The position numbers were made by a program, and so were the translations under genes. 64,000 nt of DNA. It comes from Patellaria atrata CBS 101060 (Eukaryota > Ascomycota > Dothideomycetes > Patellariales > Patellariaceae). The stretch spans positions 186,099-250,098 of the forward strand of contig MU006108.1 in the NCBI GenBank assembly GCA_010093705.1, given 5' to 3'. This document shows positions 43,931-56,561 of this stretch, piece by piece (positions within the stretch are counted from its first letter, which is position 1; each line of letters opens with the position of its first letter). Under the pieces are notes generated by a model. It ran no database searches. It had not been told where the DNA came from and was given only the letters and a program-made list of their open reading frames with translations.

Positions 43931-46049
43931 ATGGCCGACGAAGTTTACGAGGGTGCCATTGGTATCGATCTTGGTATGTTCGCGACACAGTTTCGCTATG
44001 CTAGACGCACATTTGCTGACACCGCACACAAGGTACTACATATTCTTGCGTGGCCAACTACGAGGGAACAAATGTAGAAATCAGTATGTGATATTTGATT
44101 CATGTCTCTATTGGTCTTCTAGATCTAACGCAGAACTTCTAGTTGCCAATGAGCAGGGTAGTTTTACTACACCTTCCTTCGTTTCCTTCACTGCTGAGGA
44201 GCGCCTCATCGGTGAGGCTGCGAAGAATCAGGCTACTATGAATCCGATCAATACTGTCTTTGACATCAAGTAAGTCCATATCACTACTTGACACTTGAAG
44301 AGTGAATGGCTTACAATCTGTTAGGCGCCTCATTGGCCGGAGATTCGATGACGAGACCGTCAAGAAAGATATCCAATCGTGGCCGTTCAAAGTCATCGAT
44401 AGGGATGGTAGTCCATTCGTTCAGGTTGAGTATCTTGGTGAAACGAAGATCTTTTCGCCTCAGGAGATCTCTGCCATGGTTCTCGGCAAAGTGCGTATCA
44501 TATCGAATCCTTTTTTTGAGCTTACTAACGCATACACAGATGAAGGAGGTTGCGGAAGTCAAGCTCGGCAAGAAAGTCGAGAAAGCAGTCATCACTGTGC
44601 CTGCTTACTTCAATGACAACCAGAGACAGGCGACGAAAGATGCCGGTGCTATTTCTGGATTGAACGTTCTCCGTATCATCAACGAACCAACAGCCGCTGC
44701 CATTGCTTACGGTCTTGGTTCAGGAAAGTCAGAGAAAGAGAGGAATGTTCTGATCTACGATCTAGGCGGTGGGACTTTCGATGTTTCTCTTCTACACATT
44801 CAGGGTGGAGTTTTCACTGTGAAGGCCACAGCCGGTGACACACATTTGGGTGGTCAAGATTTTGATACCAACTTATTGGAACATTTCAAGAAGGAGTTTC
44901 AACGTAAGACGAAGAAGGATATCTCTAACGATCCCCGTGCTTTACGACGTCTGCGAACGGCCTGTGAACGCGCCAAGCGTACCCTTTCTACCGGAACTCA
45001 GACCACCGTAGAAATTGATTCTCTTTTCGACGGTGAGGACTTCAACTCTAATATCACCCGAGCTCGTTTCGAAGACCTAAACCAGAAGGCGTTCGGCGGT
45101 ACTATTCAGCCCGTAGAACAAGTTCTGCAAGATGCTGGGTTGGACAAGAGCAAGGTCGACGAGATCGTTCTTGTTGGTGGATCTACTCGTATCCCTAAGA
45201 TCCAGAAGCTCCTCAGTGATTTCTTCGGTGGAAAGAAATTGGAGAAGAGCATCAACCCAGATGAAGCTGTAGCTTACGGTGCTGCTGTTCAGGCCGGTAT
45301 TCTGTCTGGCAAGGCGACCTCTGCCGATACTGCGGACTTGCTTCTTCTTGACGTTGTCCCTCTGTCATTGGGTGTCGCTATGGAAGGAAACATTTTCGCA
45401 TCTGTTGTTCCCCGTGGTCAAACTGTCCCTACTATCAAGAAGCGAACGTTCACCACCGTTGCAGACAACCAGCAGACCGTCCAATTCCCCGTTTACCAAG
45501 GTGAGCGTGTCAACTGTGAGGACAACACATCTCTTGGTGAATTCACTCTTGCTCCTATTCCACCAATGAAGGCTGGCGAGGCCGTTCTCGAGGTCGTGTT
45601 TGAGGTCGATGTCAACGGTATCCTGAAGGTCACCGCAACAGAAAAGACTTCCGGTCGCAGTGCAAACATTACTATTTCCAACTCAGTTGGTAAGCTCTCA
45701 TCGACTGAGATTGAGAACATGATCAACGGTATGTCCGTCCCTTGGTTACAGAAATGATTGTACTAACAGATTCACGACAGATGCGGAAAAGTTCAAAACT
45801 AGCGATGAGGCGTTCAGCAAGAAGCACGAATCAAGACAACAACTCGAATCGTACATCTCTCGCGTCGAGGAGATGATCTCAGACCCAGGCATGTCGATGA
45901 AGCTTAAGCGTGGCCAAAAGGAGAAGATCGAGTCGGCCCTGAGTGATGCTATGGCTCAGCTTGAAATCGAGGATACTGCTGCTGATGACTTGAGAAAGAA
46001 GGAGCTCGCATTGAAGCGGGTTGTCACCAAGGCTTTCTCTACCCGTTAA
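43931..46049 (+). CDS. SSB1: Ribosome-associated Hsp70 Ssb
   Basis: Hsp70 of the Ssb class, which binds nascent chains at the ribosome with the RAC co-chaperone pair. Exons 43931-43973, 44033-44083, 44143-44269, 44325-44490, 44540-45728 and 45781-46049 encode 614 aa; yeast Ssb1 has 613. The ATPase domain has [25 protein letters not shown] and [16 protein letters not shown]. Ssb rather than Ssa is indicated by [35 protein letters not shown], the Ssb-type end ([13 protein letters not shown]) and absence of the EEVD tail. Four of five introns lie within the first 610 bp, an intron-rich 5' end typical of fungal Hsp70 genes. The initiator exon has only 43 bp. Confidence 0.97.
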
Positions 46050-46958
46050 GCAACAAAGTGCAAGTGGTAACAAAAACCGATGTACTGGTGGAGCAAGGGA
46101 ATGTGGGGCGGAAACTTCCAAAATCCTTCTGAGTTTGTCTACATCTAGATCGGTGCATTTGGGCCCCAAAAGTGCGTATGAGGGATTCTCTTTGGAGTCC
46201 TTTTGATTTCTTAGGTTGATGTTCAGCGTATTGTAAGGGAATTTGTCTCTGGCAACACTCAGAGAAAGCTCCTTGTATGAAGTTATAGGTTACCATGAAT
46301 ATGAACACGAACATATGATTGAAATTCTCCTTGAACTTATTAATAGAAGTGGGCATTATTGTTACGAGCGCTGATAAGAGTTTAATACACACCGTCGTGG
46401 CTGTTTACACAGTTTCGAAAATTAGGTGGTACACAGTGCAAAAGCTACTTTCACGTGCGCCTTGGCTGTCAAGTCGAAACGAGAGCGACGGGAATGACGG
46501 AAACAAAATATGTAGAAACACCGGAAGTACGTGGATGCCATTGTAGAGGGACGTGGACAGCAGCTACTCAAAACATGCCATTCGTCACCCTCGCTGTCAT
46601 TCCAAGCTTCCAAGTACAACTCATATTGATGGATGGAAATTGGGATCAAATTCTAACAACGAATATCGCCAAAACCCACGCCCATTAACAACCCCGGTCA
46701 AACGCGACCCCCTTTCGTTCTCAACTACAGCGCGGTATCTGACCATTGCGGTACAATACTTTGGACATTCGGAAAACTCGTGAACCCACACAAAACCGCC
46801 TTTCCCCATGGCTTTATAGTGTCAATTAATCTGCTACCATTTATACTTTTTCTTTGGCTCCAACCTTGCATACCGCATTACCGCTAAGAATTCGGCTGGC
46901 GTCAATCGGTGAAGCGAAAGAAAAAAAATATAATTAACTTAAACCACAGTCGCCCACC
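46050..46958. other. Intergenic, 0.9 kb
   Basis: Lies between SSB and EPT1, both on the plus strand. Just before EPT1 is an A-rich leader (about 46918-46930). No gene is recognised. Confidence 0.6.
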
Positions 46959-48666
46959 ATGACAACCAGCAGCAGTAAGTCTCTGGATTTAGAGGCTCAA
47001 GTTGTTGTTATGCCGATAAGTCAATGTACCCAACCTCGTTTCGTTCCTCCATCCCCATTTACGCGTCTTGTGTGAGCTTACATGCTAATTCTTCACTCTC
47101 TCTGGTAGATACTGCTGCCCATGAGTGCGTCTCGGAAGAGGCGCTAGCGCATCTCAAAACATACAAATACTCCAGTGTTGATAAGTCGTTAATATCACGC
47201 TATATACTTAAACATTATGTACGCACATCCTCCATGAATACCATTACCACTCCTAGTACCCCAGTCTAACATACTACATCAGTGGAATACGTTTGTGGAA
47301 GTTCTACCGCTATGGGTGGCGCCGAATATGGTAACGCTGCTGGGGTTCTTCTTCATAATTGGGAATGTGGGCATATTAGAGCTGTATATCCCCGATTTCG
47401 TGGGACCGGTACGAACACCAAAATGGCTACTTCAGATTGAGATATAGGACAAAGCATGCTGATATTAGGTATAGGCTCCATCATGGGTATACTACAGTTT
47501 TGCTTTCGGTCTTTGGATGTGAGTATGATGTTTACAATTTGGCGTATTTAAGAGTCTCATAGCGGACATCTAGGTACTCGACAATGGACAATGTCGATGG
47601 CAAACAGGCACGAAGAACAGGCACATCGAGCGGACTAGGAGAACTCTTTGAGTGCGTATATTACAATCCGATTGGACCAACAACTTCCTCGTATTGACAT
47701 GGACCAGTCACGGCATCGACTCTCTGAATTGTACATTGGCTAGCATGCTAGAAGTTGCGGCCATGGGCTACGGCTCAACGAAAACCGGTGCCTTCACCTG
47801 CTTGATACCTTGTTTACCGATGTTTTTCTCTACGTGGGAAACGTATCACACGCATACGTTGTACCTTGGTTATTTCAATGGCCCAACAGGTACGTTAGCA
47901 CAAGATTACACAACAAAGAAAATCTGTCTGACAATTTGCAGAGGGCCTTATCCTTGCCTGCACGTTCATGGTTCTCTCCGGTTACTATGGTCCCTCTATA
48001 TGGTCCACTCCCATCGTGGAACATATTCCTTCCTTATCAGCGTATCTGGATTTCGATCTCTCCTTCCGTGATCTATGGGTACCCATCCTGTTTGGAGCCT
48101 TTCTAATTGCCCATCTCCCTGCCTGCGTTCTCAATGTCGCCCGTGCCCGACGCGCACAGAATCTTCCGGTCCTTCCTCTATTGCTCGAATGGACTCCTGT
48201 GATCATTTTCTCACTCTGTTGCACCGCCTGGCTCGGAAGCCCGTATTCAACAATTCTGAGCTCTAATCATCTTGTCCTGTTTTGTTGTACCATGAGCCTT
48301 GTCTTTGGCCGCATGACAACCAAGATTATCCTCGCCCACTTGACCCGACAACCGTTTCCATACTGGACTGTTATGCTGACTCCACTCATCGGCGGTGCGG
48401 TGCTCGTAAATTTACCCTATATTGGACTGGGCATCCCGAGTGTGGTTGAGAATGTTGAGACATGGTATCTGCGCGGATACTTTGTTTTTGCGGCAATCGT
48501 CTACGTCCGATGGGCTACTCTGGTTATCAACAGCATCTGCGCCTATCTGGGGATAAATTGTTTGACAATTCCTGCAAAGAAGCAAGCGGAGATACGCGAA
48601 AAAGAGAAAGTCGAGTGGGCGAATGGTTCTAGTACCAATGGAGCTGCTGGTACGAAAAAAGATTAG
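46959..48666 (+). CDS. EPT1: CDP-alcohol phosphotransferase (choline/ethanolamine phosphotransferase)
   Basis: Integral ER membrane enzyme of the Kennedy pathway; it joins CDP-ethanolamine or CDP-choline to diacylglycerol. Exons 46959-46974, 47109-47218, 47283-47408, 47475-47518, 47574-47651, 47708-47889 and 47942-48666 encode 426 aa. The catalytic signature D-G-x2-A-R-x8-G-x3-D-x3-D is complete: Asp107, Gly108, Ala111, Arg112, Gly121, Asp125 and Asp129. It is assembled from exons 5 and 6, the last Asp pair straddling an intron. [15 protein letters not shown] and [18 protein letters not shown] match Ept1/Cpt1. At least six hydrophobic segments follow. Sequence alone does not decide ethanolamine versus choline preference. 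The first exon is only 16 bp, behind a 134-bp intron. Confidence 0.93.
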
Positions 48667-49457
48667 AGTACAGTGATACTAGACTATACCAGTAGTCTAG
48701 TGGAAGTTAAGATCGTATCTCATAGACCTTAGAGGGGCTGTTCATTATACCGTTCCTGATTGAGCCATGGTCGCCAGCAGCAGTTTGGATATGGCCCTCA
48801 CATCAGGGAGTTCTGGGCATTTGGGTGGAGCGAATTTCTTTATCAGCATTAGCGATGCTTCTTCCCCAGGTGTTGTGGCACTGGAAGGAAAAGGGCCTTG
48901 GAGGCTGGGTCTCCACTATCATATCATCAGGCCTGCCGTGCGCTTTTTGTGCATTCAAAGAGCTGCCTACATTCAACAGCATTAGAGCGATTTTAATGAT
49001 TACTCTATTTTTAATAAGAGAAATTCATGGGTGGAGAGAGAATAGCGACTCTCAAGGTAGGCTTGTACTAGATTTGTAATTAGAAAGTCGAAGAGGCAAA
49101 TGAATATGGTGTCATCAAGCATATTGTTTATAGCTGACGTATTTGCTAAATGATACTGAAAGCTAGATACTAAATCAGTCGTACCCTCTTGATTTGGAAT
49201 TGTATCATCTCCGCGATATCATAGTACCTAGTAAATATGGGTCGGATGATGGGAAACTTTAAACGTTAATTGATCGGCATGTGGCTAAGAACACCTTTTT
49301 GTTGGATCGCCTTGTCAGCACTCTAGAACTACTCTTCAAGATGTTATGCGAACGTCAGGCTTCATGAGCATTTTCCTCAACGAAAAGCTGACGTTCTCGA
49401 GAGATATATCGATAATGATGGGTGCTTGAAACAAAAACACGTTCTACTATCTGCAGA
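48667..49457. other. Intergenic, 0.8 kb
   Basis: Lies between EPT1 and the phosphodiesterase gene. Overlapping short frames at 48767-49080 look like chance. Nothing else is recognised. Confidence 0.6.
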
Positions 49458-51846
49458 ATGGCTCCCACCGATCAAGAAAAGGCGACACTCCTGTCCCCTC
49501 CAACGAACGACGACCTTGATGGCTCAGATTTTACTGCATCTGAAAACGAGCTTATGAGCGATGCCGAAGATGAACACCATGATGGAAGGACATCGCTGGA
49601 GATTGCGCAGGACGGAGTCGAACTACTAAATGAAGAGGAAGAGCGGGAGAAACTGTTAACAGAGGGTGATCCTACTCAACGTGTGCTTAGAGGATTGTTC
49701 GGCGGAAGGAACGCAGGGCCATGCCATGATAATGAGGATATAAGGATAGCCAAACGGGAGAGGAGGAAAGCAGAAAGAGCTGGGAGAGGAACTCGAAGGC
49801 GAAAGAAGGGGGAACTTATGTATGATATGGAGGGAGGCCCACGCAGGTCTGACTCTGAGCTATCGAGGGACTCGTCTGAGTCTGACCAGCAGAGACTAGG
49901 TATTATCAGAGGACAGAAAACTGTATGTTGGAGCCTGTCTACACCTATAAAGGGTCGTTCAATACTGATATACACAGTCACGGCGTTCACGCTTCCTTCG
50001 GTTCACCCTTATACATGTTCTCATCATCCTAGCATTCCTAATATTACTCTTTGGTGCTTATAAGGCTTCCCGCGGATCCTCATCGCAGGCAAAAATAGGC
50101 CCTTTCTTTAACGGTACCGCACATTTCGCACATACAACGATATTGATATCCCTGGACGGGTTTCGAGCCGACTTCCTCAACCGTGGACTTACGCCGACGC
50201 TGAACGGTTTCATCCAAGAGGGAATCTCACCTAAATATATGCTCCCAAGTTTCCCAAGTGTAACCTTCCCCAATCATTACACCATAGTCACAGGACTGTA
50301 CCCGGAGAGTCACGGAATCGTTGGCAACACATTTTGGGATCCCAAATTTAATGAGGAGTTCTACTATACAAATCCATCAGGGATGCAACCAAAATGGTGG
50401 GGTGGAGAGCCGTTATGGGTAACTGCTGAGAAACAGGGTATTCGAACCGCCATACACATGTGGCCAGGCTCTGAAGCACATATACTCAATGTGACACCTA
50501 CCTACCTCGATAAATACAATGGATCCGAGATGCTATCTGCCAAGGTCGATCGTATAATGGAACTCCTGGACCGACCGGGTCCTGACAATCTCTTACCCGG
50601 GGAAGGTCCTCCGCGGCCCCAATTGCTCGCTGCTTATGTTCCAAACGTGGACTCAGATGGCCATACGTATGGACCCAATAGCACTGAAATCCGTCAAACC
50701 ATTCGCAACGTTGACACTATGCTCAATGATATTCTCCTCGGCCTCAAGGACCGCAACCTAACGGACATTGTGAATGTTGTCGTAGTGTCCGATCATGGTA
50801 TGGCGACAACTGATGTTAGCCGTCTCATTCAGTTCGAGGACCTCATCAACCCTGACGAGATCGAACATATTGACGGTTGGCCTCTGTATGGGCTCAGACC
50901 GAAGAATATCAGCAACCTGCTTCCTATTTACCAGAAACTGAGAGCCAGAATCAAAGCCAACCCCAATATCGATGTCTACCTTCGTGACGAAAACATGCCA
51001 CCTCACTACCACTTCTCTAACAATGAGCGTATCGCGCCTCTTTGGATCATTCCCAAAACTGGCTGGGCCGTTGTCACGAAAAAGGAATTCAACGTCGAAG
51101 AAGGCCTACGGAACGGCGATGTCTACCACCCCCGCGGCCTGCACGGCTACGACTTCGAGAATCCCCTCATGCGCGCCATCTTCGTCGCCAGGGGTCCAGC
51201 ATTCCCACATACCCCAGGTAGCAGGATGGACAATTTCCGTAAGTTACACTGAACCCCCCGAAATCCAAACCAAGTCCCAACTCCTCCAGTTGAGATTCAC
51301 GGGCTAACCTCCAGCACAGAAAACATCGAACTCTACAACATCATCTGCGACTCTCTCGGCATCGAACCACGTCCGAATAACGGGACATTACGCCTCCCGC
51401 TCAAGCCCGTAGGTTTACATTCCGATCCCCACGACCCGACTCTCGAGGCGCCGGAGGATCCCCAACCTTCTACCTCTTCTTCGGTAGTCCCGAACCAGAC
51501 CGCCACGCGTGCATCTCCCAGACCCTCGCTCCAAGCCTCGACGTACAAGCTCGAGGACCACTTACTCCCAGCCCCAAGCTCCGAAGCCTCGTCTCAGTTA
51601 CAGGTGTCTGCAGCTTCGAGTGCCGTCTCCACGAGCGCTGCGTTGACGTCGACAGAGGCGGACATGCCTACACGTCCTGTCGTCGTTGCTCCCTCTTCAA
51701 AGACGGGCGTTGAAGATCAGGAGCCCCCGGCTGGCGATTGGGATGCGTGGTGGAAGTGGTTCTTGGGGAAAGTGGATGCGGCGAAGGAGTGGGCAAGTGC
51801 GGCTTTTCAAGGGGCCGGGAATGAGGGTGAGAGAGAGGGCGGTTGA
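49458..51846 (+). CDS. Membrane nucleotide pyrophosphatase/phosphodiesterase (NPP family)
   Basis: Type II membrane ectoenzyme of the alkaline-phosphatase superfamily that cleaves nucleotide phosphodiester/pyrophosphate bonds, like yeast Npp1/Npp2. Exons 49458-49922, 49978-51238 and 51320-51846 encode 750 aa. An acidic then basic cytosolic N-terminus (1-160) leads into one membrane anchor (about 164-182), joined to it only by splicing. Catalytic residues are visible: Asp215 in SLDGFRADF, nucleophile Thr251 in FPSVTFPNH, then DSDGHTYGP, VVSDHGM and HGYDF as metal ligands. Substrate-loop text (GLYPESHGIVGNTFWDP) is classic NPP. Several N-glycosylation sequons are present. After the catalytic domain the last 150 residues are Ser/Pro/Ala-rich, ending with a Trp-rich patch (DWDAWWKWFLGKVD) that is unusual for the family. 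Confidence 0.94.
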
Positions 51847-52460
51847 GGGTTGAGGACAGCTTTTTTTTGGGGTTTTGGGCGATTCGGGGGGAGTTGGGGT
51901 TGGGGATATATTTATGTGGTTCTTTCTGTTTTGGTGTTGGTGTGATACCCGTATGGTTGGTTCCAGGTTCTAAAAGTAGGGGTTGTATATTATATGTAGT
52001 TTATTCATTAGAGAGGTCAGTTAGCTGTTCCGACGGTTGATTTCAGTTCAGAGTACATGCCCTACACATGCACCCTGAAACCATCTTTCTAAACAACGCG
52101 AAGCTTTCCACCAGCGATATTTGAATAGTCTTGGTTCAGAATATAGTATTGAAAGGGCATCGTTACATAAGTCGCTTGCCGTCCTTGAATGATGTAACAT
52201 CAAGACAAATCTAAGGTATATATGTACAATATTTGATATAATATCTACAAACCATGCTCATGCTATGGACATGTCATTTAGTGTCGAGCTCTGGAACGCA
52301 GACCACTCGGATGCGCGACATGCCTCTTTCTGCTGTTGGCCATCAGAGTTGCATCGTACACCGTCCCTATGCCAGAGGAGGTATTGGCTGGTTCAGCTAT
52401 TTTCTAATCGGGCTCTACAGAGTAGGTTCTGGTTAGCCAGACGTGTGGTATGGAAGGTGA
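51847..52460. other. Intergenic between convergent genes
   Basis: Contains the 3' flanks of the phosphodiesterase (+) and the membrane/coiled-coil gene (-). No gene is seen. Confidence 0.6.
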
Positions 52461-53886
52461 TCAATCGTTTTGATTTTCATCTTCTCCACCACTCTCCTTA
52501 TCGCCGATCTTGCTGCTTCCATCGACGAGCCTGGCGAACTCCGCCACAAGCCTAGCGGTAGCCTCGACGTTCTCCCTCGCAGAATCGAGCAATTGTTCGC
52601 GCATGTGGTCAGGTACCCGAGGGTCCCTTGATGCTTTCATTTCTTCCAATTCGCTTTCTTTCTCCTGCAGATGTCTCTGGAGGGTCTGGTACGTCCTCAA
52701 GGGCTTGTACTGCCCGGATTCGATGTGTTTCGGTACCTGAGGCATCCATCCCCACTTCTTGCCCTCCTTCGCGGGCTGCAACTGAAGCATGTTTTTTCTC
52801 GAATCCGCGATCATCCAATCGAGAAGAGAGATTTCCGCCCACAGGTTGAAGTGCATGCTCCCTAGCAGTTCGAGTTCCTTGCGCTGCCCTCGCCTTATCG
52901 ATTCGTCCTTCTCTCTGTAGAATATCTGTTCCCGTCTCGCGAGCTCTATCCAGAGGTATTCTGTCTCCTCTACGAGTTGCTTTCGAAGGTCTGTTAGCTC
53001 TACTATATGCCCTTGTAGTTCCTGGAGACCTTCCTGTGGGCTTCGTGGTTCCCAGTGATAATCAGTGGTGGGGACCCATTTCCTTTTCTCATTTTCGTCT
53101 ATGATATATACGTGGGGTGCTGCACCCGGTTGCGACTGTTGTCCGTATTCTTGAAGCTCTTCGAATACAGCCACGGTTCCATGGGAGGGTACACCTGGCT
53201 GAGAGGTGTCTTTGTCTGAACCTTTGAGCATTGAGAACAGTTGCTCAAGCGGGGTTGGAGATCCAGCCGCTGCCTTCCTTTCCTGCGCTTCGGCAAAATA
53301 TTTTTTACGCAACTTGACTTTGAACTGCGTCGCTTGTCCCTGCGTCTCCATGAACGTGCGCCAAGCGCTACCTGCAGTATCTGACATTCTATAGAATCCA
53401 ACATGAAATGCAAAGAAGCCGCCCATAGCAGCAGCCCCAAGATATCGGGTGAAGTTCATAGGGCGATGTTTTCTCCTGAGGAATGCCATGGCCATACCCC
53501 CACATGCTCCCACCACTATGTAATCGTCAAGCTCGACCTGATCGTTCAGTTCAATCCAACTTCGACGCCTAGGTTTAATTTTGAGCGCGTCGAGCATCGG
53601 TTGCTCCACCCATCGCTGGCCAGTATTGAGCCCTACTTGTGTAATGGTTGCCCAGAGGGTGCATGTTCCGGCCGTCGTTAGCGAGGGACCGACCTGTCTT
53701 GAGACCAAAAGTCGAAACAAACCACCAACTGTGCCAATTAAAGGAATGAGAATATTGTCAAGGCGAGCAGGAAGTGGACTGGGGACTGGTGGATAGGCGG
53801 CATGTTGACCTTCCACTATGGATGGTTAGTCTAAGTAGAGTATGGGTCGACTATAGCTTACGAGGACTTGGAAATATTCGCGTCAT
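52461..53886 (-). CDS. Conserved membrane/coiled-coil protein, function unknown
   Basis: Two exons, 53862-53886 and 52461-53815, join in frame (46-bp intron, donor GTAAGC) to 459 aa. I infer the 25-bp first exon because the second exon's frame has no ATG near its start, and because splicing gives a clean MTRIFPSPLEGQ start. The first 150 residues hold several hydrophobic, Gly/Ala-rich segments (about 30-48, 54-68, 107-121, 131-148). The rest is hydrophilic, with Glu/Lys/Arg-rich coiled-coil segments (about 285-330, 390-440). A WVPTTDYHWEPRS patch lies near 270. I do not recognise the family. The lack of a signal peptide and the hairpin-like membrane segments would suit a mitochondrial or peroxisomal membrane protein, but that is a guess. 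It is divergent from REX1 by 417 bp. Confidence 0.85.
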
Positions 53887-54303
53887 GTTTGAGCAAGAAA
53901 GTCAATTCAGTATAATATCGAGAATAGCCTACAACTGGTAGACAGAAGGGAAGAGGGCACTTGGGGAGTAAGATCATAGTAGGGCCAAGCAGGAAAGATT
54001 CAATCAATCCATTAACAGCAGTTGCATGCGATTTATCAAAAGAGAGAGTGGTTTAAGACACGAGGGATGCATTGAGACCTATCTGAAGCATGTGGGATTA
54101 CAGAAATTGGCCACAAATGGTTTTGAGGGAAGCTTAACGCGAGGAAGGTCGTCAGTCTTGGCGCGTTTATGAAGTACCTTACAGCGGCTTACCTAAAACG
54201 GTAAAACTAGTAGTTCTACCAACCTCAAATATCATTTCTTAGATCCTGCCAAATAACAAACCACAACACATCACCTCTTTACCAAGGGGTATGTGCGACA
54301 GGA
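53887..54303. promoter_or_regulatory. Divergent promoter region
   Basis: These 417 bp separate the starts of the membrane/coiled-coil gene (-) and REX1 (+). No specific site is identified. Confidence 0.5.
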
Positions 54304-56561
54304 ATGGGTCATAAAAGAAGGCATGACGAGTACAACGATAATAGCTCTGCCACAAAAGCGTTCGGTATGGGACAGACACTCTCATGGTTGAGAGAACCAG
54401 AATCAACCTTGCAAACAGAGGAAAATCTTGAGAAGGACTTAGTGCACAAGGATGGAGATGGCGATTGGCAGTATGTTGAAGGGCAATCCAGGAAGAAGCA
54501 GAAGCAAAAGCAGAAGAAACAAGAGAACAACTATCCGGCCATCACTCATTCGCCAAGTGCTCGTTTTCAAAGCCACATCAAAATCAACGACTTTCAGAGC
54601 TTAATACTGTACCTTCTCGCAGATGCTGGAGGTCCCCAGTGGGTATCTGTCCGACATCATCATCATATCGGGAAAGTTGTTGTTCTCATGGTACCAGGTC
54701 TGGAGGCTTCAATGTTCAATGGCAACATCCAACTAGAAGCACCACAACCAGATCAAAACACAGATCATCCCGAACCTGAAATCACCCATGCTAACGTGGC
54801 TGGAACGCATATATCTGTAGGTGTTTCCTCATCTGATAAACTACCACAGCAGTCTGCTAGATACGACAATAGGAGGCTTCTGAATCCAGATGACTATTAT
54901 CCTAGCAAATTAGTCGCGGAGAACTTACCAGATGTTCTTAGACCTCTTGCGGCTATTTTTCCGCACGTTTGGCCAGTAAAGACGCCGGGTGACGATAGGT
55001 ACTCGAAACTACATTCACCACTTCATGCAATACTTACCAGTCCGTTGCCAAAATCGAGAGAAGAGAAGAAAGCGAAAGGCCCTCAACCACCTCGCGAGGG
55101 TAAATCATGGTCCAACCAGAGGACTAGAGTCTCAGAATTCCTTGCCACGAGGGAAGAGTTGCAAGAGGACGAATACGTTATTCATCCTGCGTATTTTGAA
55201 TCGCTCGAAGAGAAAGCAGCTGCTCTCCAGCAACGTGAGGCTGCGAAGCAGTCCATCGCAGATGGATGGGTTGATTCAAATGTAACCGATATTGCTGCAG
55301 GCGATGTTCCAGAAAAGGAAATTCCAGCGGGAAGCGTCACGGCTGGCAGAGATATCATTGCCATGGATTGCGAAATGTGTAAAACAGAAGGTGGACAATT
55401 CGAACTCACCCGAATCAGCCTGGTCGGTTGGGATGGTTCCGTCATTTTGGACGAGCTTGTTAAACCTACAAGACCTATCGTTGATTACCTGACTCGGTAA
55501 GAACACCTCGTCCCGGTACTTATAGTTTGTACGCTAATACTACTTCTAGGTATTCTGGGATCACCGCAAAGATGTTGGAAAATGTAACAACAACACTACC
55601 TGACATTCAAAAAGGTTTACTTGAACTTCTTACTCCTCGTACTATTCTGATTGGACATTCTCTCAACTCAGACCTCGCGGCTTTGAAACTCACGCATCCT
55701 TTCATTATTGATACCAGTATATTGTATCCACACCCTGGAGGACCCCCAAGGAAGTCTGCTCTCAAATGGTTGGCCCAAAAGTATTTGTCTCGTGAGATTC
55801 AAAAAGGTCATGGTACTGCAGGTCACGACAGTATCGAGGATGCTAGGGCTTGCCTTGACCTAGTCAAGGAAAAGTGTGAGAGAGGTCCAGCTTGGGGAAC
55901 AAGCGATGCAAGCTCAGAGTCAATATTCAAACGAATAAGTCGTGTACAGAAACATAAGAGCCAAAGCACGAATGGAAGCTCACAGGAATTCAGAACCGGA
56001 GCAGTGGTTGACTGGGGCGATCCACGTAGGGGTCACGGTCGTCATGCACAGGTCTGTATAGGTTGCGAAGATGACGAAGACGTTGTACGAGGTGTCAAAG
56101 TGGCAGTGAACGGTGATCCAGAGAATGAATCAATACCTCCGACCGGTGTAGATTTTGTTTGGGCTAGACTCAGAGAGTTGGAAGCATTACGAGGCTGGTG
56201 GAATAGAACAAAGTCAGCGGAAAACGCCGAAAGACGTTCGAACGCTCTGGCAGCTTCAGCAACGGCTGATGGCGAGGAGCCTGACACGAGAACTCTTTCA
56301 GCTGCAGTGCAGAAGGCGGTGACCCACATTTCAGAAATTTTCGAATCTCTACCTCAGTGTACGGCGTTCATGGTCTATAGCGGGAGTGGTGATCCACGCG
56401 AAGTCACCCGAATGCATGCATTGCACCAGCAGTTCAAGCAGGAATTCAGGACCAAGAAGTGGGACGAACTCAGTGTCAAATGGACGGACAGTGAGGAACA
56501 AAAACTGAAGAAAGCATGCAGAAAAGCTAGAGATGGCATTGGATTCGTCGTGGTCAAATGA
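54304..56561 (+). CDS. REX1: RNA exonuclease of the Rex1 type (DEDDh)
   Basis: 3'-5' exoribonuclease that trims 5S rRNA, tRNA and other RNA 3' ends in the nucleus or nucleolus. Exons 54304-55496 and 55550-56561 encode 734 aa; yeast Rex1 has 553. The DEDDh motifs are in order: AMDCEMC (Asp354, Glu356), GHSLNSDL and the His/Asp pair in HDSIEDARACLDL. The Lys/Gln-rich segment RKKQKQKQKKQ (about 62-72) may serve as a nuclear localisation signal. Flanking FELTRISLV and DTSILYPHPGGPPRKSALKWL agree with Rex1/Rnh70 rather than the shorter Rex3/Rex4. The C-terminal 200 residues include a helical region ending in KARDGIGFVVVK. The single intron (53 bp) lies inside the exonuclease domain. Confidence 0.93.
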
